From: Ischnura elegans
Lineage: Eukaryota; Arthropoda; Insecta; Odonata; Coenagrionidae
Direction of reading: 5' to 3'
Length of the DNA: 64,000 nucleotides
Assembly (NCBI RefSeq): GCF_921293095.1
Contig: NC_060246.1
Coordinates: forward strand, 132,432,198-132,496,197
Part shown: one piece after another, positions 36,101 to 46,650 of the stretch
Layout: each line of letters starts with the position of its first letter
Numbering within the stretch: the first letter of the stretch is position 1
Notes under the pieces: model-generated
Told to the model about the DNA's origin: nothing
Databases searched by the model: none
What the model saw: the letters and a program-made list of their open reading frames with translations, nothing else
Made by a program: the position numbers and the translations under genes

Positions 36101-39100
36101 TGTCCAGCAAAAATCACATTTATTCAAAATTCCATCTGTTTATAGTGTCTTAAAGGTCCATTACTCTCTATTAACCTATATCTGAATTATTTAGATTTTC
36201 AATTGAACTGGGTCTTGTTTTGTGCTTAGGTAAACTATGTAATGTTATGTTTTTATTTGGTATGACTGAAATTAGGAATGCCACTTTGGAAACTACATCA
36301 AAGGGAAAAAGAACTTATGGTGTCTATGCAGAGTGGTACGTAACAGTATTGTTGCATTATTGCCCTCGTATAATGTGTTTACTGTTTATTGCTTAGCCCT
36401 CTGGTTTTTGTGGGTTAAGGTTTAATGCTAGCGATATTGTATCAAACTTCCAAAATGATCATTTTAATTAGAATGTCTTAGCTGATATCTAAAATTAAAA
36501 ATTGCTTTGTGGCTAGGTATTGTATATGTATAATATTGTTGTAATCATTGGTAACCAGTTTGCGGTGTTAAAACATACATCATGCACTCAAGTGATATCT
36601 TGTCCACAGAACATTTAAAATATTAAGTGTTCGTAACTTTATCATGTTGTTGTCAAATACACTTGTCATCTTTGCTTGCAGCATTAAATCTAGGCCTATA
36701 CTAACCACTTATTTTGGTTTATTTACTGCACCAATTTTTTTATGATGGAAATCAACCATGTAGTTTTTAAAAAAATTATGGTCATATTACTTTATTTATG
36801 GTATGCTTTGCAGTCTCTTTTATGCTCATGTATGCATTAATTATACTATATTGTTCAATTATTGCTAAATTTTGTATTTTGGTCAGTAGTTTGTTTGATA
36901 GCTATTAACATATACTTATTGTTAAATTAATGTATTCCATATTTATTTAATGGTATTGCTAGTAATGTATGAGAAGTTATCATTTAAAATGTTGCTGACC
37001 TGTGTTCTGTTAAACTTCACCAAAATATTTTTCCTGGTTATTTGTGACAAAAGGATTTTCTTGTAAATAATAGCTTTTTTAGAATCACCTCATTATGTGG
37101 TTAAAATTAACATGTAAAAAGGTCATAGCACTAATTAAGGTCTGATAAATGGTAGAATGCTCTAATTAATTTTTAATTGGGAAGGATGTATTTTTACACC
37201 AGTAAATTTCACCTTTATTCATATCTCCCATTTTCCAGGTTTAACTTTCTTGAATTTTTGTAAAATTACAAATAGTATTGGAGTGAATTTTGGAATTTGT
37301 TCCAAGTATCTGGCAGTCAAAGCTGGAAGAATGTATCAAACTAAGTTATTTGACTGATCACCCATTGAAATCACATTTTTCACTCATAGATAGGTAGTGT
37401 TGATTTCAAATACATTTCCAGCTGATTTGTGATAATATTACCTATTAGTATGCATATTTTGAAATCAGAATATCCACCTCCTACCAAGATAAATATGTAA
37501 TAATATTTATGGAAAAAAGATCCATCTGAGATTGATTATCCTTTTGTTACAGCAAAAAAAATGTTGTGGTTGTAACGGAAAAAAATTAAATTAAATACAA
37601 TTTCTCAGTGGGCATATCATTACAATGTTGCTCCAAGCATCTTCATCCCACCCCCATAGGAGGTGGATGAGGGAGGGCAAACTTTATATGTTGAACAATT
37701 CTTCTTTTATCAAATTTTTGCCCAAGATTTGTGTTAGATATCATGTCCATACGGTGACAGTGGTGAGGTTTACAATTCACTTCAACCCATGTAATTGGTG
37801 AAAATGCCACCATTTTTTTAAATTGTGGCTATTTTTTGTTTTTGTGGCTTGTTTTTAATGCCTTTTTTGGGTGTGGTTTTATGAGTCATGATTAATGAAA
37901 CAGTATATTCTCAGGGCCCCTTAAGATATTCATGGAGCCAAAAATAAGTTATTGGAGTTATTTTAGACAATTTCCTAATCCAAATATTGCAGGAGTTTTT
38001 CTTGAATCTGGTAAAATGTAAATAGATGAACTGGTATCAAAATTTTTGTTAATGTAATGCTATATTTTTGTGGCTGGAACCCTGTTTATCATTTTATTAT
38101 GCTATCAATTTTTTTTCAAAAATATTCTTCATTTATATGAAGTTCTGGTGTTGGAGTTCAACTGCTCCATTTTATTCAATTTTTTTCATTAATATATATA
38201 AATCACCACAAAAAAAGGCTACAGTTGCTAGCTCATCATATTCACATCTAATTATGGGCAGTATCTGACTTGATGCTTCTAGCTCAGTGTTTGAAATGAT
38301 TTTCTTATTTTTAACAAATGTAATTACTTTTAATTAATAGGCAAGAGAGGAGTACAGAATTTTAAAACACAGAAAACAAGTGGAATGGGCTGTGACTGTG
38401 ATACAAAAACACTACCTATCTTGGAAGGTAAGAATTTATTAATGAATGGTGTAATTAAGAGTTTAGATTAAGTTAAGAATAATTCTAACTTGGAGTATAA
38501 TTTCATGATTCTAATTCAATTCATATTTTTGGTTCAAGAGGAGGCAGTTCCTTTTGACATTATCATGCCAGCTGCCCTCTGATTCTCCGATAAGTAGAGA
38601 TTGGCCCCATAGTCATCAACGTCGTTTGGCAGATGCCAGCTTACTTCTAAGAAGAGTTCATCACAAATGGAGGGTATGAAATTTTTCATCTTTTAAAAAT
38701 GTGTTTGGAATTTTTTATTAAGGGTGCATGTACCCAGGGATTTAGTCAGTAATTTTATGCTTTCTTTAGTAGTTGCAATCAGGCAACAATGTAATGTGTT
38801 CATGTTTCATCCTTTAGAATATGGATACTTTCTCCTTCCATTTTTAAGTTAAATCAATAAACTATTGTCTGTATCTGCTATTGAGGGCAATATCAGTGAA
38901 TAGAACAGATTCGCTTTAGTATACAATAAAGTTTTTAATTTACGGATAGAAATAGGTATGTAATAGGTAGGTTGATTTTTTCCATGAATAGTTGAATGAT
39001 TTTGCACTAAAAAATCATTAACTTCTTTAAACTTCCATTTATCGATAATTATATACAAAAGACTTTATTCCTTCATTATATGATCTTAATTTACATAAAA

Positions 39101-42100
39101 AGTATGGCAATACTAATGATTATAAACTATCTCTTCATGCTGTTTAATGTGACAAAAACTTTCTCAGAGTGTTTTAAGTGTTGTTTTAAACTTTCTCATA
39201 GTATCATTTTGTCAGAGTAAATGTTGAGTAAAACCCCTCATGTGTAATTCCACATAAATATTTTGGCTTTATAATATTTCTTAATTTATTTCAGTGTCAC
39301 AAATACAGATTAAAATTTGACCAAACAGCAAGAAACAGAATGAGGGAAAAGGTCACGGCTAGTATTATATTCAAGGATCGTAAGGCATCTTATCCTAGAA
39401 GGTAAGTTTAGGCCTGCAATTTCTTTATAGCTTAATGTAAATTGTTCAGCTTTTAATGTTAACAATTTAAACTCTAGTCATAATGTGGCATTTGATACTA
39501 TGCATGTAATGGAGCCCACTTACAATGAACCACGCAAAAAGATGTTCAGCATTGAATGAAGTGAAAGCTGTTCCTCATCGCAAAAGGCCTTTTTGCCTTG
39601 CGTAAAATTCCACTTCTAACTAAGGCATAACGAAATGAGTCCCACTTATAATGAAGTTGGTCTCATGGCGAGATGTATTTCAATGTCATCTAAGCTGTAT
39701 TGATGGTCTTGTGATAATGAGTACAATGGAGATAATAGAGGAAGAAAAGTGTTACGGTGAAAAATGAAATTAGACATTTTAATGGTCGTAGATGACCAGA
39801 TGAATAAGGCCAATGTCGCAAAAAAAGAACAAGATTTCACTCATCACTTTATCAGGTAGATTAAATAATTGGGAGAAAATTGATTCGTTGATTGAAAGTG
39901 ACTTTTGGAGGTTATCAAAAAATCTGTCATGATTTGACAATCCTGTGTTTAAGTTGCTCCAAATAAAAGGAAACTCCTCCCTGAAATCCCTCTTCCCATT
40001 TCCCAACCTCAGCTCCATGTTGCTTGTACCGAAATCCAAGTCAATGTTGACTTTTCCATTCAACCCTCTTCCTTCCCCTCTCTGTGCTACAACAGCTCTG
40101 ATCCGTTTTTTTCTCCCCTCCCATTCTGTGTTTCACTCATCTCCAGTTGAACCTCGTGCCTCCTTCCCCTCCTTCACTTCTTGAAATTGCCAAAGAAAAA
40201 GCTTAATGTGGGGGCTTATTGGTGGCTAGTTTCGATGATGATGATGATGATTAAAATGCAATGTGTAGTGTACATAATCGTCGTGCACGAATGAACGAGC
40301 AGAAATCTATCCTTAGCATCTAAATTCCTCTTCTCAGGCTATAAGAACAAGTTCTTAGGGTAGTAAGTCAACCACAGATAATTTTTTTGACATTCGGAAT
40401 AGTAAGTGCTAAACTTCCGCATCTTGAGCTAGGGGTATCTTCTCTTAGAAATTGTGGATTGAGAGAGAAAGATTCTGTGAAGGGGTTAGAGGCTCAGGAG
40501 AAGAGGTGGAAGCAAACCAATGAGATGATGGAGGAGGCACTCTTCCTTGACTCAACCGAGTAATTTTCCAGCAACTGAGCCTCAAGCGCTGTATTACTGT
40601 GGTTTCTAGTGGCCACTAGGTACCCACCCATGTTGGAATGTGATTTAGGAGGGCTCATAAGTCCATTGATAGCAAAATTACTTATTATGGATTATGTCAT
40701 TTGCCAATTTTTGGAGATGTTTTTCATGATCTTGACTGGAAGAACTCTAGGTATTACATTCAGAGCAGAGTTTAGCGTTAATAGGTAACTAATTTATTAG
40801 TTGCAAGGGCCTCTACAATGAGAAATAGATTCTTTCATAATTTCCAGGTTTCTATGACATTGTATCTTGTCTGATAATGACAGTTTCTCTGGCAAACCCG
40901 ATGGCATCTTCAGGGCATCATTTAGCTTAAAAAATGAAGTGGAAACCCGCAAGTCATGAGAGCAATTAATTTAATATATTATATCTATATTAGGTTGATT
41001 CTTACTTCCAATTTATGAGACTTCAGTATCCCCACAATAAGTTTGACCACAATTTCAAAAGTTCTAGAGTATTTGAACAGAAGGATTGCCCAAGGAGGAA
41101 GACGATCTCATCTCTCCAATGGCATGTCTCAGAAAATATCTCCTATGTACATTCTAAATTACGGTTAAAATTTCATAATGAAACTGATGAATTTCATGAA
41201 TGTATGAATAGGAGACAAAAAAAACCTTTACCTGCTTACTATATTAACGAGGAAATACATTGTTGAATTGGTATGTTCATTTGAGATTCTCTGGCTAAGA
41301 ATTCTTTAGAAGTGGGCAGAGGTGACAGGCTCTGGTACAGAGGAAGGTAGTAGTTTTCTCAGTCAATTTGGATAGTAGCTCATTTTCTTAATGCTTTCTA
41401 ACATTTTTTCCCTTCCTGTACATGGTTATAACTTTGTTAACACAATACATGTTACTGTTGTAAGCTTGGTTTGAAGTTCAATTAAAAGTTCACCAGAGCG
41501 GGCTCATGTATGGCGAAGTTTGGTCATTAGAGAGTAAGCTTCCTCAACTTCTTTATGTATGGGCTCCATTTTATGTGATTTTAGATATTCCAAGGGTCTG
41601 AGCATAATTTATTTTTCAACAGTACTAGGTTTTATCAAATTTCATGATTCAACTCTACCACCTTTGTAGACTTTTTGCAAGTATTCATCAGAAATTTTAA
41701 GAGAAATATAATAGCCAAAGTCTATAAATAACTTCATATTTAGCAGCTATTGATTGTGTGGGGTTTATGTTTTTGAGTATCACGTCCATATCTCAGTTAC
41801 TAGGGTTACCCTTCATTACTACATTGTTTGAAAGTCTTTTTCAGTTTTAGTTGGTTTTAAAGTTTGGTGCTATAAGTGCCCATCATCAACAGTGGAACGT
41901 GATTCACAGTGCTAATGTAACCTATTTCCTTTGTTGAATTAATTTACCCTGGAAATATGTTATTCTTCACTAAACATTTTTAGAGTTATATATGTTTGTG
42001 TCAATGCCAGTGCATTTTCATCTGTAACTTTTGTTCTTACTTTGTAATTATTCTTTATTCTTTCTATAGCGTATCTCATCCATTTCTTGGGGATTATGTC

Positions 42101-45100
42101 AGATTACGGCAAAATGTGCAATGGAAGAAAATATGTGTGGAAACAAATGACCAGTATGTTGTGTTTGCAGACATTATCCACAAAATTACAAGATCTAGTG
42201 GGAAAGTAAGTTCTTAAACCCTTTTGTGTGCACATTAATCTCGGATGTGCTTCCTCTATGTCTGGCTCTGTGTATTTCAAATTATGTGTGCTCTATGTAC
42301 TAGTTATTTTGAGCTGGAAATCGAATCATTAATTCCATCTGAGTGATCAAATTTTAGTTGCTGGGTTTTGACGCGATCCTAGTGGCAAAATCCTCTCTCC
42401 GTGCGGAATACTTGTGTATTTCTTGGTTATGTCACTATTAACAAATTTGAAGTAGTTATTATCATTTAATTCCCAAAATTCGTTTTAAAAAACAGTTTCC
42501 TGTGATGTAAATTTATATGAAACTGCTATGCCAGTTACTCACAATGAGTGTGGTCTGGATCTGCCTCGTCAACTCACAAGGTGTACCTGGCATAGGGTTA
42601 TTCTTCTGGTACATGATTCATGTTGAACCAGCTATGGCCCCAAATGCTTGGGTCCAGAGAGCATGGGAACCATGTCAGTTCTCAGGTTCTTCCAAATCTT
42701 AGCAACTTATCAAGAGTGTACATAACGAAGTGGTAATTAAGGAGGGCTTAGTAAAAGAAACATATTTGATGGTTAGCTGATCACAGTGAGGCTTCGAATG
42801 ATTTCGTTTTATAAGAATGCAGATTATTATGTGCTCTTCTGTGAAAACTTAAAAATGAATGAATCAATTTAAGTCAAACTGATTTTTCTTGAAACAAATA
42901 ATTTACTAATGAAAATATCTCCAATTGCTGATAATCTGCATTCAAAATAAAATATATATTTCAAAGCCATTTTAAAAGTTAACCTCACTCTTCTCACTGA
43001 AATATTAACCATGTAATATGTGTGCTGAAACCCAATAGGATTCTGACAGCATAGGAAGTCAATGCAACAGTGATGCATAGCCTGTAACATCATTTGTTGA
43101 AAACTTTTCCGGAATAGCAACTCAACTATTGGGTCAAAAAGTTGCATGGTGAGGCGGCAGGAATAGTTTTTTCCCAGGGCTATTAATGTGGATTTTACCA
43201 CCAATCCTGTAGCGGATTTGAAATTCATAATATCAAACTGCATAGTTGTTTAATAATTATTTAAGTTCATTTACATGACTTGAATATTCCTGTATGTATT
43301 GACTTATTCTTCAATCTTTTTTCTTCTTCCAGTTTGTGCCAATCTTGTTTGTCCTCTCCACCAGCTCCATGTTGATTTTAGACCAAAGAACTTTGCAAGT
43401 AAAGTATAGAGTGCCTGCTGCTGAAATTTACAGACTCTCCTTGAGTCCTTTTCTGGATGATGTTGCAGTTTTTCATGTTAGAGCAGTAAGTACATATAAT
43501 GAGCAGTGTGAAATGTTTTCAGTATCAAAATAATAGTATATTCTTATTAAAATAATTCCATCCACTGTGATACCTACATAAATTATCTAATTATATGTCA
43601 TTTCCATAGCATAAATTGTGAATGTATCATGTTTTACTTTTGGCCTGATATTTCATTTTTAAATATCTTGGTATTGTTTTCTTACATTTAGGGCAGTTGC
43701 GTATTTATTAAGCATAATAAGTAGCTATTCCATAAAAGAGTATTGCTAGTTTGAATAACGCTGTAATGTGGTATTTCGAGTAGAGTATTTAATTGTATTC
43801 AATACCTGATAGCTAATTATTTTGTGCTAAAATGTTGGTTTGTCTTTTTGCTGTATCTGTTAATTATTGATACTGGTGTAAATTGTATTGCTGTACTTAA
43901 ACTGTGCTCATCAGTGGCTCATCCCATCAGTGTGCTAGAATCTTGTTGCTGTTAATCTGACCTATTGTTGTATCTAGAATCTCATGTCCTGTGAATTTAC
44001 TTTTTATGTTTTGTAGGAACAGGCTATAGTGATGTCAATACCTTTTGTGGGCCTGATATGTGAAAGTATTGAGAATTTCTATGTTATTACTGAGTTCATG
44101 AATAGGATATGAGTGGCCAATGAAAGAGAAAAATACATATTGGCCATTGAACTAGGAAAATTTCATTAGAATTTTATTTATTTATTATTTAATTCATCTT
44201 CACCGCCCTGAAAACAGTGAATTTAAGGCATTTACAGCAGGGAATTTGATGAGCAACAACATAGGAAGATCTCCAACACACATACTCTGGATAGGGGCAA
44301 TTCACCTAGGCAGAACTAGAACCTGTGCTCTTCGGTTTGCAAGGCAAGGACTTTACCCTGCCACCACCGAAGCCAGTTCTGGTATTTCAGTATTAAAAAT
44401 TGATGTTGGACTAGCCCATTTCTGCACACTTCCTATGTATTTTAGTTTTAAAGAATGGTATTTCCAAAACATTGCAAACTAATAGATCCATTCTGAGCCA
44501 TCTTCCATTTGCTAATAGTGTCCTCGTATAAATTTACTCAATCAACTAGGTACTTCTCTTTCATTGGTTTTTCTAAAAACCTCTGTGTTTACTCATGGTT
44601 TGATATATGCCTCAGGATTGCTCATTCCATTTTGCTAAAACTCATTAGGTCTTCAAATCTTCTATTCTTCCGGGCTCTTTTTTCTTCCCCTTTATGCTCT
44701 TTTGATCTGTCTTTCTAGCTCATAATTTCTGATTGCAGATCTTTTTATGTTGAGATTATGGTACCTAAGAAGCCCTAATTTACTCATCTATTGAATTATT
44801 CTTGCTGTCATCCCTGAATGACTTTTTAATAGTTTTTAAATAAAATTATGGTACATGATCAAGTTACGACTTGATCATGCTCATTAAATCAGTTTCCACA
44901 TCTGATTTGCTCTGCAAAATACAAATAAGTATACTCTGGATTCCATCCTCTGATTATATATTGAATCTTATTCAAACAACATTATAGTGCTTACATTTGA
45001 AGCATTATTAAATTTTATATCTGTAATTGTTATTGAAGAATTTGATGGGTAAAAATCAATGTAAGTTTATGTCATAAAGCACAGATTGTTGCGTACTTTT

Positions 45101-45844
45101 TTATGTTATTTATTATTTAATTGTATGTAACCAAACATGAACTTTTTTAAATTGCATCGCAGAGTTAAATGAAGTTTTTTCACCAAATTTGCCTGCATAT
45201 TACCTCCTTTACATGAACTCTAATACAATTTCACTATTTGTGTATTTGTGGTAGTGTTTGTAGTCAGATTTGCCAAGGTAGTTTTCAGTTGAAGTACTTT
45301 GTCTTTGTTAAAGCACCATGAAGGGAAGCTGTCATTGTAATCAAGACTTAGATGCTGCTAGAGTTAATCGTGTATTTTTGGTAGGCTACTGCTTCTTACC
45401 TTGCACCCCTTGCGGCTTTCCCTCTCGTTGTGTGCTTGCAGAGTAGCCCCGCTACTGAAGTGATGAGCAGCCAAAACATTCCTGGATGCCTATTTCAGAG
45501 TGACATGGGCAAGAAAAAAGGTGACTTCGTGTTCCAGACTGGACATGTGATAGAAATAGTGACTAAGCTCTTTTTAGTGGTACAGAATGCAATGGGGAAA
45601 CCACCAGAGGTTAACATCAGTACAGAGTGAGTCTCCTTGAATCAAATGCCTGACTTAAAATCATCATTTATAGTGTTTTCCCATGAATGAATAATTGTTA
45701 TTATTCTATATTTGCTTTAGGTTTGAAGCCAATTTTGGACAGCAGACTGTACTATTCAGCTTCAAGTGCATGGGGCTGCCCGAGGTACAACCAGGGCAAA
45801 TAAAAATATTTCGGAAAGGGAATAAAATGGAGGTGCTGGTGTGA
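18123..45844 (+). CDS. Class I unconventional myosin, MYO1A/MYO1B-like (20 exons, 5' partial)
   Basis: Actin-based motor linking actin filaments to membranes. The in-window product is 995 residues (numbering from 18123): motor about 1-640, three IQ motifs about 652-725, TH1 tail about 726-995. Motifs seen: NYLLEKSRV (about 21-29), NFHIFYQLL, switch II LDIYGFE, relay helix [38 protein letters not shown] at the converter, [15 protein letters not shown] for IQ1, LFKDKKA-like [11 protein letters not shown] in TH1. All intron phases agree and the frame is open from exon 1 to the TGA at 45842-45844. Similarity is best to vertebrate MYO1A/B in the neck and TH1 ([20 protein letters not shown]). The P-loop and most of switch I are upstream of the window. 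Odd points: a duplicated HCM-helix exon, an enlarged HCM loop and a 14-nt microexon. In Drosophila the likely counterpart is Myo95E, which I infer from subclass only. Confidence 0.93.
18829..18842 (+). CDS. Myosin I 14-nt microexon (YLLEK)
   Basis: Acceptor CCAACCAG, exon of 14 nt, donor AAG|GTGAGC. It completes the Tyr begun in the previous exon and encodes LLEK, exactly the residues needed between ..TN and SRV.. in the conserved NYLLEKSRV motif of the motor core. Leaving it out would shift the frame, so it must be constitutive. Confidence 0.88.
20146..20230 (+). CDS. Myosin I exon: [12 protein letters not shown]
   Basis: Acceptor TTTTTGCAG. Encodes [20 protein letters not shown] and the start of the next helix, one of the most conserved blocks of the myosin upper 50-kDa domain. 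Ends phase 1 at A|GTAAGT. Confidence 0.93.
20831..20937 (+). CDS. Myosin I exon: upper 50-kDa domain
   Basis: Acceptor TTATTTTAG. Encodes [18 protein letters not shown] and [10 protein letters not shown], matching the KLKLERD..YNYLS...VDDAANF region of MYO1B. Ends in phase 0. Confidence 0.92.
21636..21783 (+). CDS. Myosin I exon: helix leading to LKLGNI
   Basis: Encodes [13 protein letters not shown], then [18 protein letters not shown], the canonical (A/V)VLKLGNIEF block. Ends TISNEY plus one base (phase 1), compatible with either of the two following exons. Confidence 0.92.
23569..23784 (+). CDS. Myosin I candidate cassette exon: duplicated HCM helix (216 nt)
   Basis: Acceptor TTCCTTCCAG, donor CGAG|GTACGA; phase 1 to phase 1, 72 codons, so skipping keeps the frame. 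Its first 30 residues ([20 protein letters not shown], then [10 protein letters not shown]) match the helix before the cardiomyopathy loop, as MYO1B ELKEICELTGIDQ...FRTVEA does. The remainder ([20 protein letters not shown]) is a low-complexity Pro/Gly/Ser/His tail, GC-richer than the neighbouring exons. The next exon begins with a homologous segment, so including both places two copies in tandem. It could be constitutive, alternative, or a duplication still under selection. Confidence 0.75.
24861..25138 (+). CDS. Myosin I exon: HCM helix, enlarged loop and DALAK-like helix
   Basis: Acceptor TTCTCCTTCAG. Begins [20 protein letters not shown], homologous to the previous exon. It then has a His/Ser/Gln-rich loop ([21 protein letters not shown]) and [20 protein letters not shown], the DALAKxLYxRLFxWLV block. 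The loop is roughly 25 residues longer than in MYO1B. Counting 16 residues back from the Asp of the DALAK-equivalent gives Thr, so the TEDS position is likely phosphorylatable Thr/Ser. Confidence 0.92.
25274..25470. repeat. Fold-back element with tRNA-like arms
   Basis: The left arm (TACATGAATATCCATGAGAA onward) and the right arm (ending TTCTCATGGAAATTCATACA) are inverted copies over about 65 bp. Each arm contains a B-box-like segment: GGTTCGATTCCCAGTC on the right, and its inverse GGACCAGGAATCGGTCC on the left. Two tRNA-related repeats in head-to-head array, or a fold-back MITE that happens to carry the box. Lies in a myosin intron. Confidence 0.6.
25779..26012 (+). CDS. Myosin I exon: switch II and relay helix
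   Basis: 78 codons, phase 0-0. Contains [18 protein letters not shown] and [11 protein letters not shown], then [16 protein letters not shown]. Switch II (DIYGFE) is intact. The segment after it, [13 protein letters not shown], departs from the usual YFNN.IC.LIE, so the strut region is somewhat divergent. Confidence 0.95.
26799..27560 (+). mobile_element. Mariner-type element, internally deleted (762 bp)
   Basis: Terminal inverted repeats of about 30 bp (CGAGGGTAAATTTAAAAATG.. and its inverse ..AAGTTTTCCCTCG) are flanked by TA dinucleotides, the Tc1/mariner target. Inside, 26907-27158 encodes the N-terminal helix-turn-helix of a mariner transposase ([20 protein letters not shown], then [10 protein letters not shown]). 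A C-terminal fragment with [14 protein letters not shown] lies around 27260-27320. The catalytic middle is missing, so it is non-autonomous. It sits in the intron before 27785. Confidence 0.8.
27785..28005 (+). CDS. Myosin I exon: lower 50-kDa domain
   Basis: Begins [16 protein letters not shown], the conserved GIL.(M/L)LDEEC block, and ends LPYNCFR. Phase 0 to 2. Lies 224 bp downstream of the intronic mariner element. Confidence 0.93.
28966..29284. repeat. Fold-back (hairpin) element, about 319 bp
   Basis: The left arm starts TTAACATTAAAAAGAAGAAC and runs about 85 bp through CACGACCATGGTTTCAATG to GACGTCATCATC. The right arm is the inverse and ends GTTCTTCTTTTTAATGTTAA. The 12-bp direct repeat ACAGGTAATACT occurs at 28956-28967 and again near 29333-29344. 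The insertion may therefore include about 48 bp of tail after the right arm. Confidence 0.75.
29535..29671 (+). CDS. Myosin I exon: [17 protein letters not shown]
   Basis: Encodes [20 protein letters not shown] and the [14 protein letters not shown] helix, matching the HYAGKV.Y.V.GF.DKN.D actin-binding region. Ends LFPEG in phase 1. Confidence 0.95.
29983..30172 (+). CDS. Myosin I exon: loop 2 and SH1-type helix region
   Basis: After a basic loop-2 segment ([18 protein letters not shown]), which is short as in class I, come [17 protein letters not shown] and [10 protein letters not shown]. Phase 2 to 2. Confidence 0.95.
30567..30783 (+). CDS. Myosin I exon: converter domain
   Basis: Encodes [31 protein letters not shown] and [15 protein letters not shown]. 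The converter is complete and ends just before the lever arm. Phase 1 to 0. Confidence 0.94.
30784..32274. other. Myosin intron: nothing recognised
   Basis: AT-rich intron with no mobile element or nested gene that I can identify. Confidence 0.5.
32275..32424 (+). CDS. Myosin I exon: first IQ motif and start of second
   Basis: 50 codons, phase 0-0. Encodes [20 protein letters not shown] and [15 protein letters not shown], very close to the first IQ motif of MYO1B, then [15 protein letters not shown] motifs bind calmodulin and form the lever arm. Confidence 0.94.
33648..36056 (+). mobile_element. pogo/Tigger-type transposon, decayed (2.4 kb)
   Basis: The ends are CAGTAAAACCTCTATGTAGTG at the left and its inverse ..AAAGAGGTTTTACTG at the right, flanked by TA on both sides, as in pogo/Tigger elements. 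Repeated sub-terminal motifs (GAACCTCTTTACATCGTAAA and GTGAACCTCTTCATATCGTA) follow the left end. 34936-35184 encodes a CENP-B N-terminal helix-turn-helix ([20 protein letters not shown]). 35361-35657 keeps a C-terminal piece ([20 protein letters not shown]). Between them are stops and frameshifts, and the DDD catalytic core is largely gone. It sits in the 5.9-kb intron of the neck region. Confidence 0.85.
38341..38427 (+). CDS. Myosin I exon: IQ repeat unit (29 codons)
   Basis: 87 nt, phase 0-0: [20 protein letters not shown] then IQKHYLSWK. It completes IQ2 and opens IQ3. In vertebrate MYO1B, exons of this same size and phase are alternatively spliced to change neck length, so this exon could be skipped in frame. 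It follows a 5.9-kb intron that contains the Tigger element. Confidence 0.92.
38539..38673 (+). CDS. Myosin I exon: end of neck and start of TH1
   Basis: 45 codons, phase 0-0. [10 protein letters not shown] ends IQ3, then [20 protein letters not shown] and RRVHHKWR, matching the SPIDKNWP...L...FHLWR junction of MYO1B. Acceptor is the TTCAAG before AGGAGG. Confidence 0.9.
39295..39401 (+). CDS. Myosin I exon: TH1 domain, part 1
   Basis: [20 protein letters not shown] then [15 protein letters not shown], aligned with CKKYRDQF...EKL.AS.LFKDKKA.YP of MYO1B. Phase 0 to 2. Confidence 0.92.
39402..42069. other. Myosin intron with possible pogo-like debris
   Basis: Around 39515-39660 the phrases GAGCCCACTTACAATGAA and GAGTCCCACTTATAATGAAG suggest a degenerate Tigger-like end, not delimited. 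A GAT trinucleotide run lies at about 40235-40252. The remainder is unremarkable. Confidence 0.35.
42070..42205 (+). CDS. Myosin I exon: TH1 domain, part 2
   Basis: [16 protein letters not shown], then [16 protein letters not shown], matching the V..PF.G.Y......I..A..V.KI.R..GK block. Phase 2 to 0. Confidence 0.9.
43333..43485 (+). CDS. Myosin I exon: TH1 domain, part 3
   Basis: 51 codons, phase 0-0. [20 protein letters not shown] and [17 protein letters not shown] correspond to the R.F.LT...LL.AD......VPL.D...VS.S. beta strands of the TH1 PH-like fold that binds phosphoinositides. Confidence 0.9.
44290..44390 (-). repeat. tRNA-derived SINE-like fragment
   Basis: Carries CTCTTCGGTTTGCAAGGCAAG and GGACTTTACCCTGCCACCACC, parallel to the fragment at 13480-13560. 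On the minus strand this is a B-box-type tRNA-like segment. Intronic. Confidence 0.45.
45442..45626 (+). CDS. Myosin I exon: TH1 domain, part 4
   Basis: Encodes [20 protein letters not shown] and [24 protein letters not shown]...H.IE..TKL is the conserved TH1 signature. Ends two bases into a Glu codon. Confidence 0.92.
45721..45844 (+). CDS. Myosin I last coding exon with stop
   Basis: Encodes [20 protein letters not shown] and ends [13 protein letters not shown], then TGA at 45842-45844. The hydrophobic-ended short C-terminus matches MYO1B (LLEVAVP). A canonical donor (TTTG|GTAAGT) sits 7 nt after the stop. Confidence 0.92.
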
Positions 45845-45851
45845 ACATTTG
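45845..45851 (+). other. Start of myosin 3' UTR, with splice donor
   Basis: Seven bases after the stop comes a consensus donor (TTTG|GTAAGT). Two good acceptors follow: TTATTCTTTCAAG before 46651 and TATTTTTTCTTCCAG before 47452. An AATAAA polyadenylation signal lies after each (46924-46929 and 48897-48902), which suggests alternative untranslated terminal exons or read-through. Confidence 0.45.
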
Positions 45852-46650
45852 GTAAGTTTCTGTTTGCTTCAATCAAGTTGACGTAAAAGACGTTGTCACT
45901 GTAAATTTCTTACATTGGTGTTTATATCATTTTGCTCCAATGCGCATTACCATGGCTGCTATTCTGAATGGGATCACCAGTGTGCTGGTGGCAAGATAGT
46001 TGGAAAAGTCACAATTTTCTGGACTGTTTCGACTAAGTCACTATGCAGTATTCTAAACGCAGTAATAAAGGTTGATATTTCACCGAAAGTCATAATTCTC
46101 AAGATTTTCTGTAGCACAGTCTTTATTTGATATGCACTAAATCATTTCTTTAAGGAGTGCTTTAAAATGCAGTTAAAAATTATGTATGTGTATTAATTCT
46201 GTAATGTGTATGTATCAATTCTTGGTTCTGAATGTTGAATCTCATTGAATCTTGGGTAGGTCAAGTTTTTGAATTCCTGTCTCACCTTTAAAATATAAAA
46301 TTTTATTTTAAATTTTTTTATTTAAAATTTTATTTTTATTAAAATAAAAAAACCTTTACTATAAATTATTCATCAATATTTTTTATGTCCATACTGTTGG
46401 GGTCATAACTCAAGGAAAAGGGCTGAAAAGGAAAAGGGAAACACTCACATTTCCCAAACATTCTTCCTTGGGCTGCGTCTAAAATTAGCTAAATTTTTCA
46501 TGAAACATTTGGTTGTACAGCATTTGAAAATGGATCAAATCAGCCACATCCTTCCTAAAAATGCAACCAAAAAAAATGGGTAGTTAAGTTATAGTTTGTG
46601 TTAGCTAACACTAAAAAAGTGTGTTTTTTTCCTTATTTTATTCTTTCAAG

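Noticed and set aside
42869..43243. 124-codon minus-strand open frame in a myosin intron
   Set aside because: The longest antisense frame in the introns and somewhat protein-like ([16 protein letters not shown]), but no family is recognised and there is no promoter or splice support.
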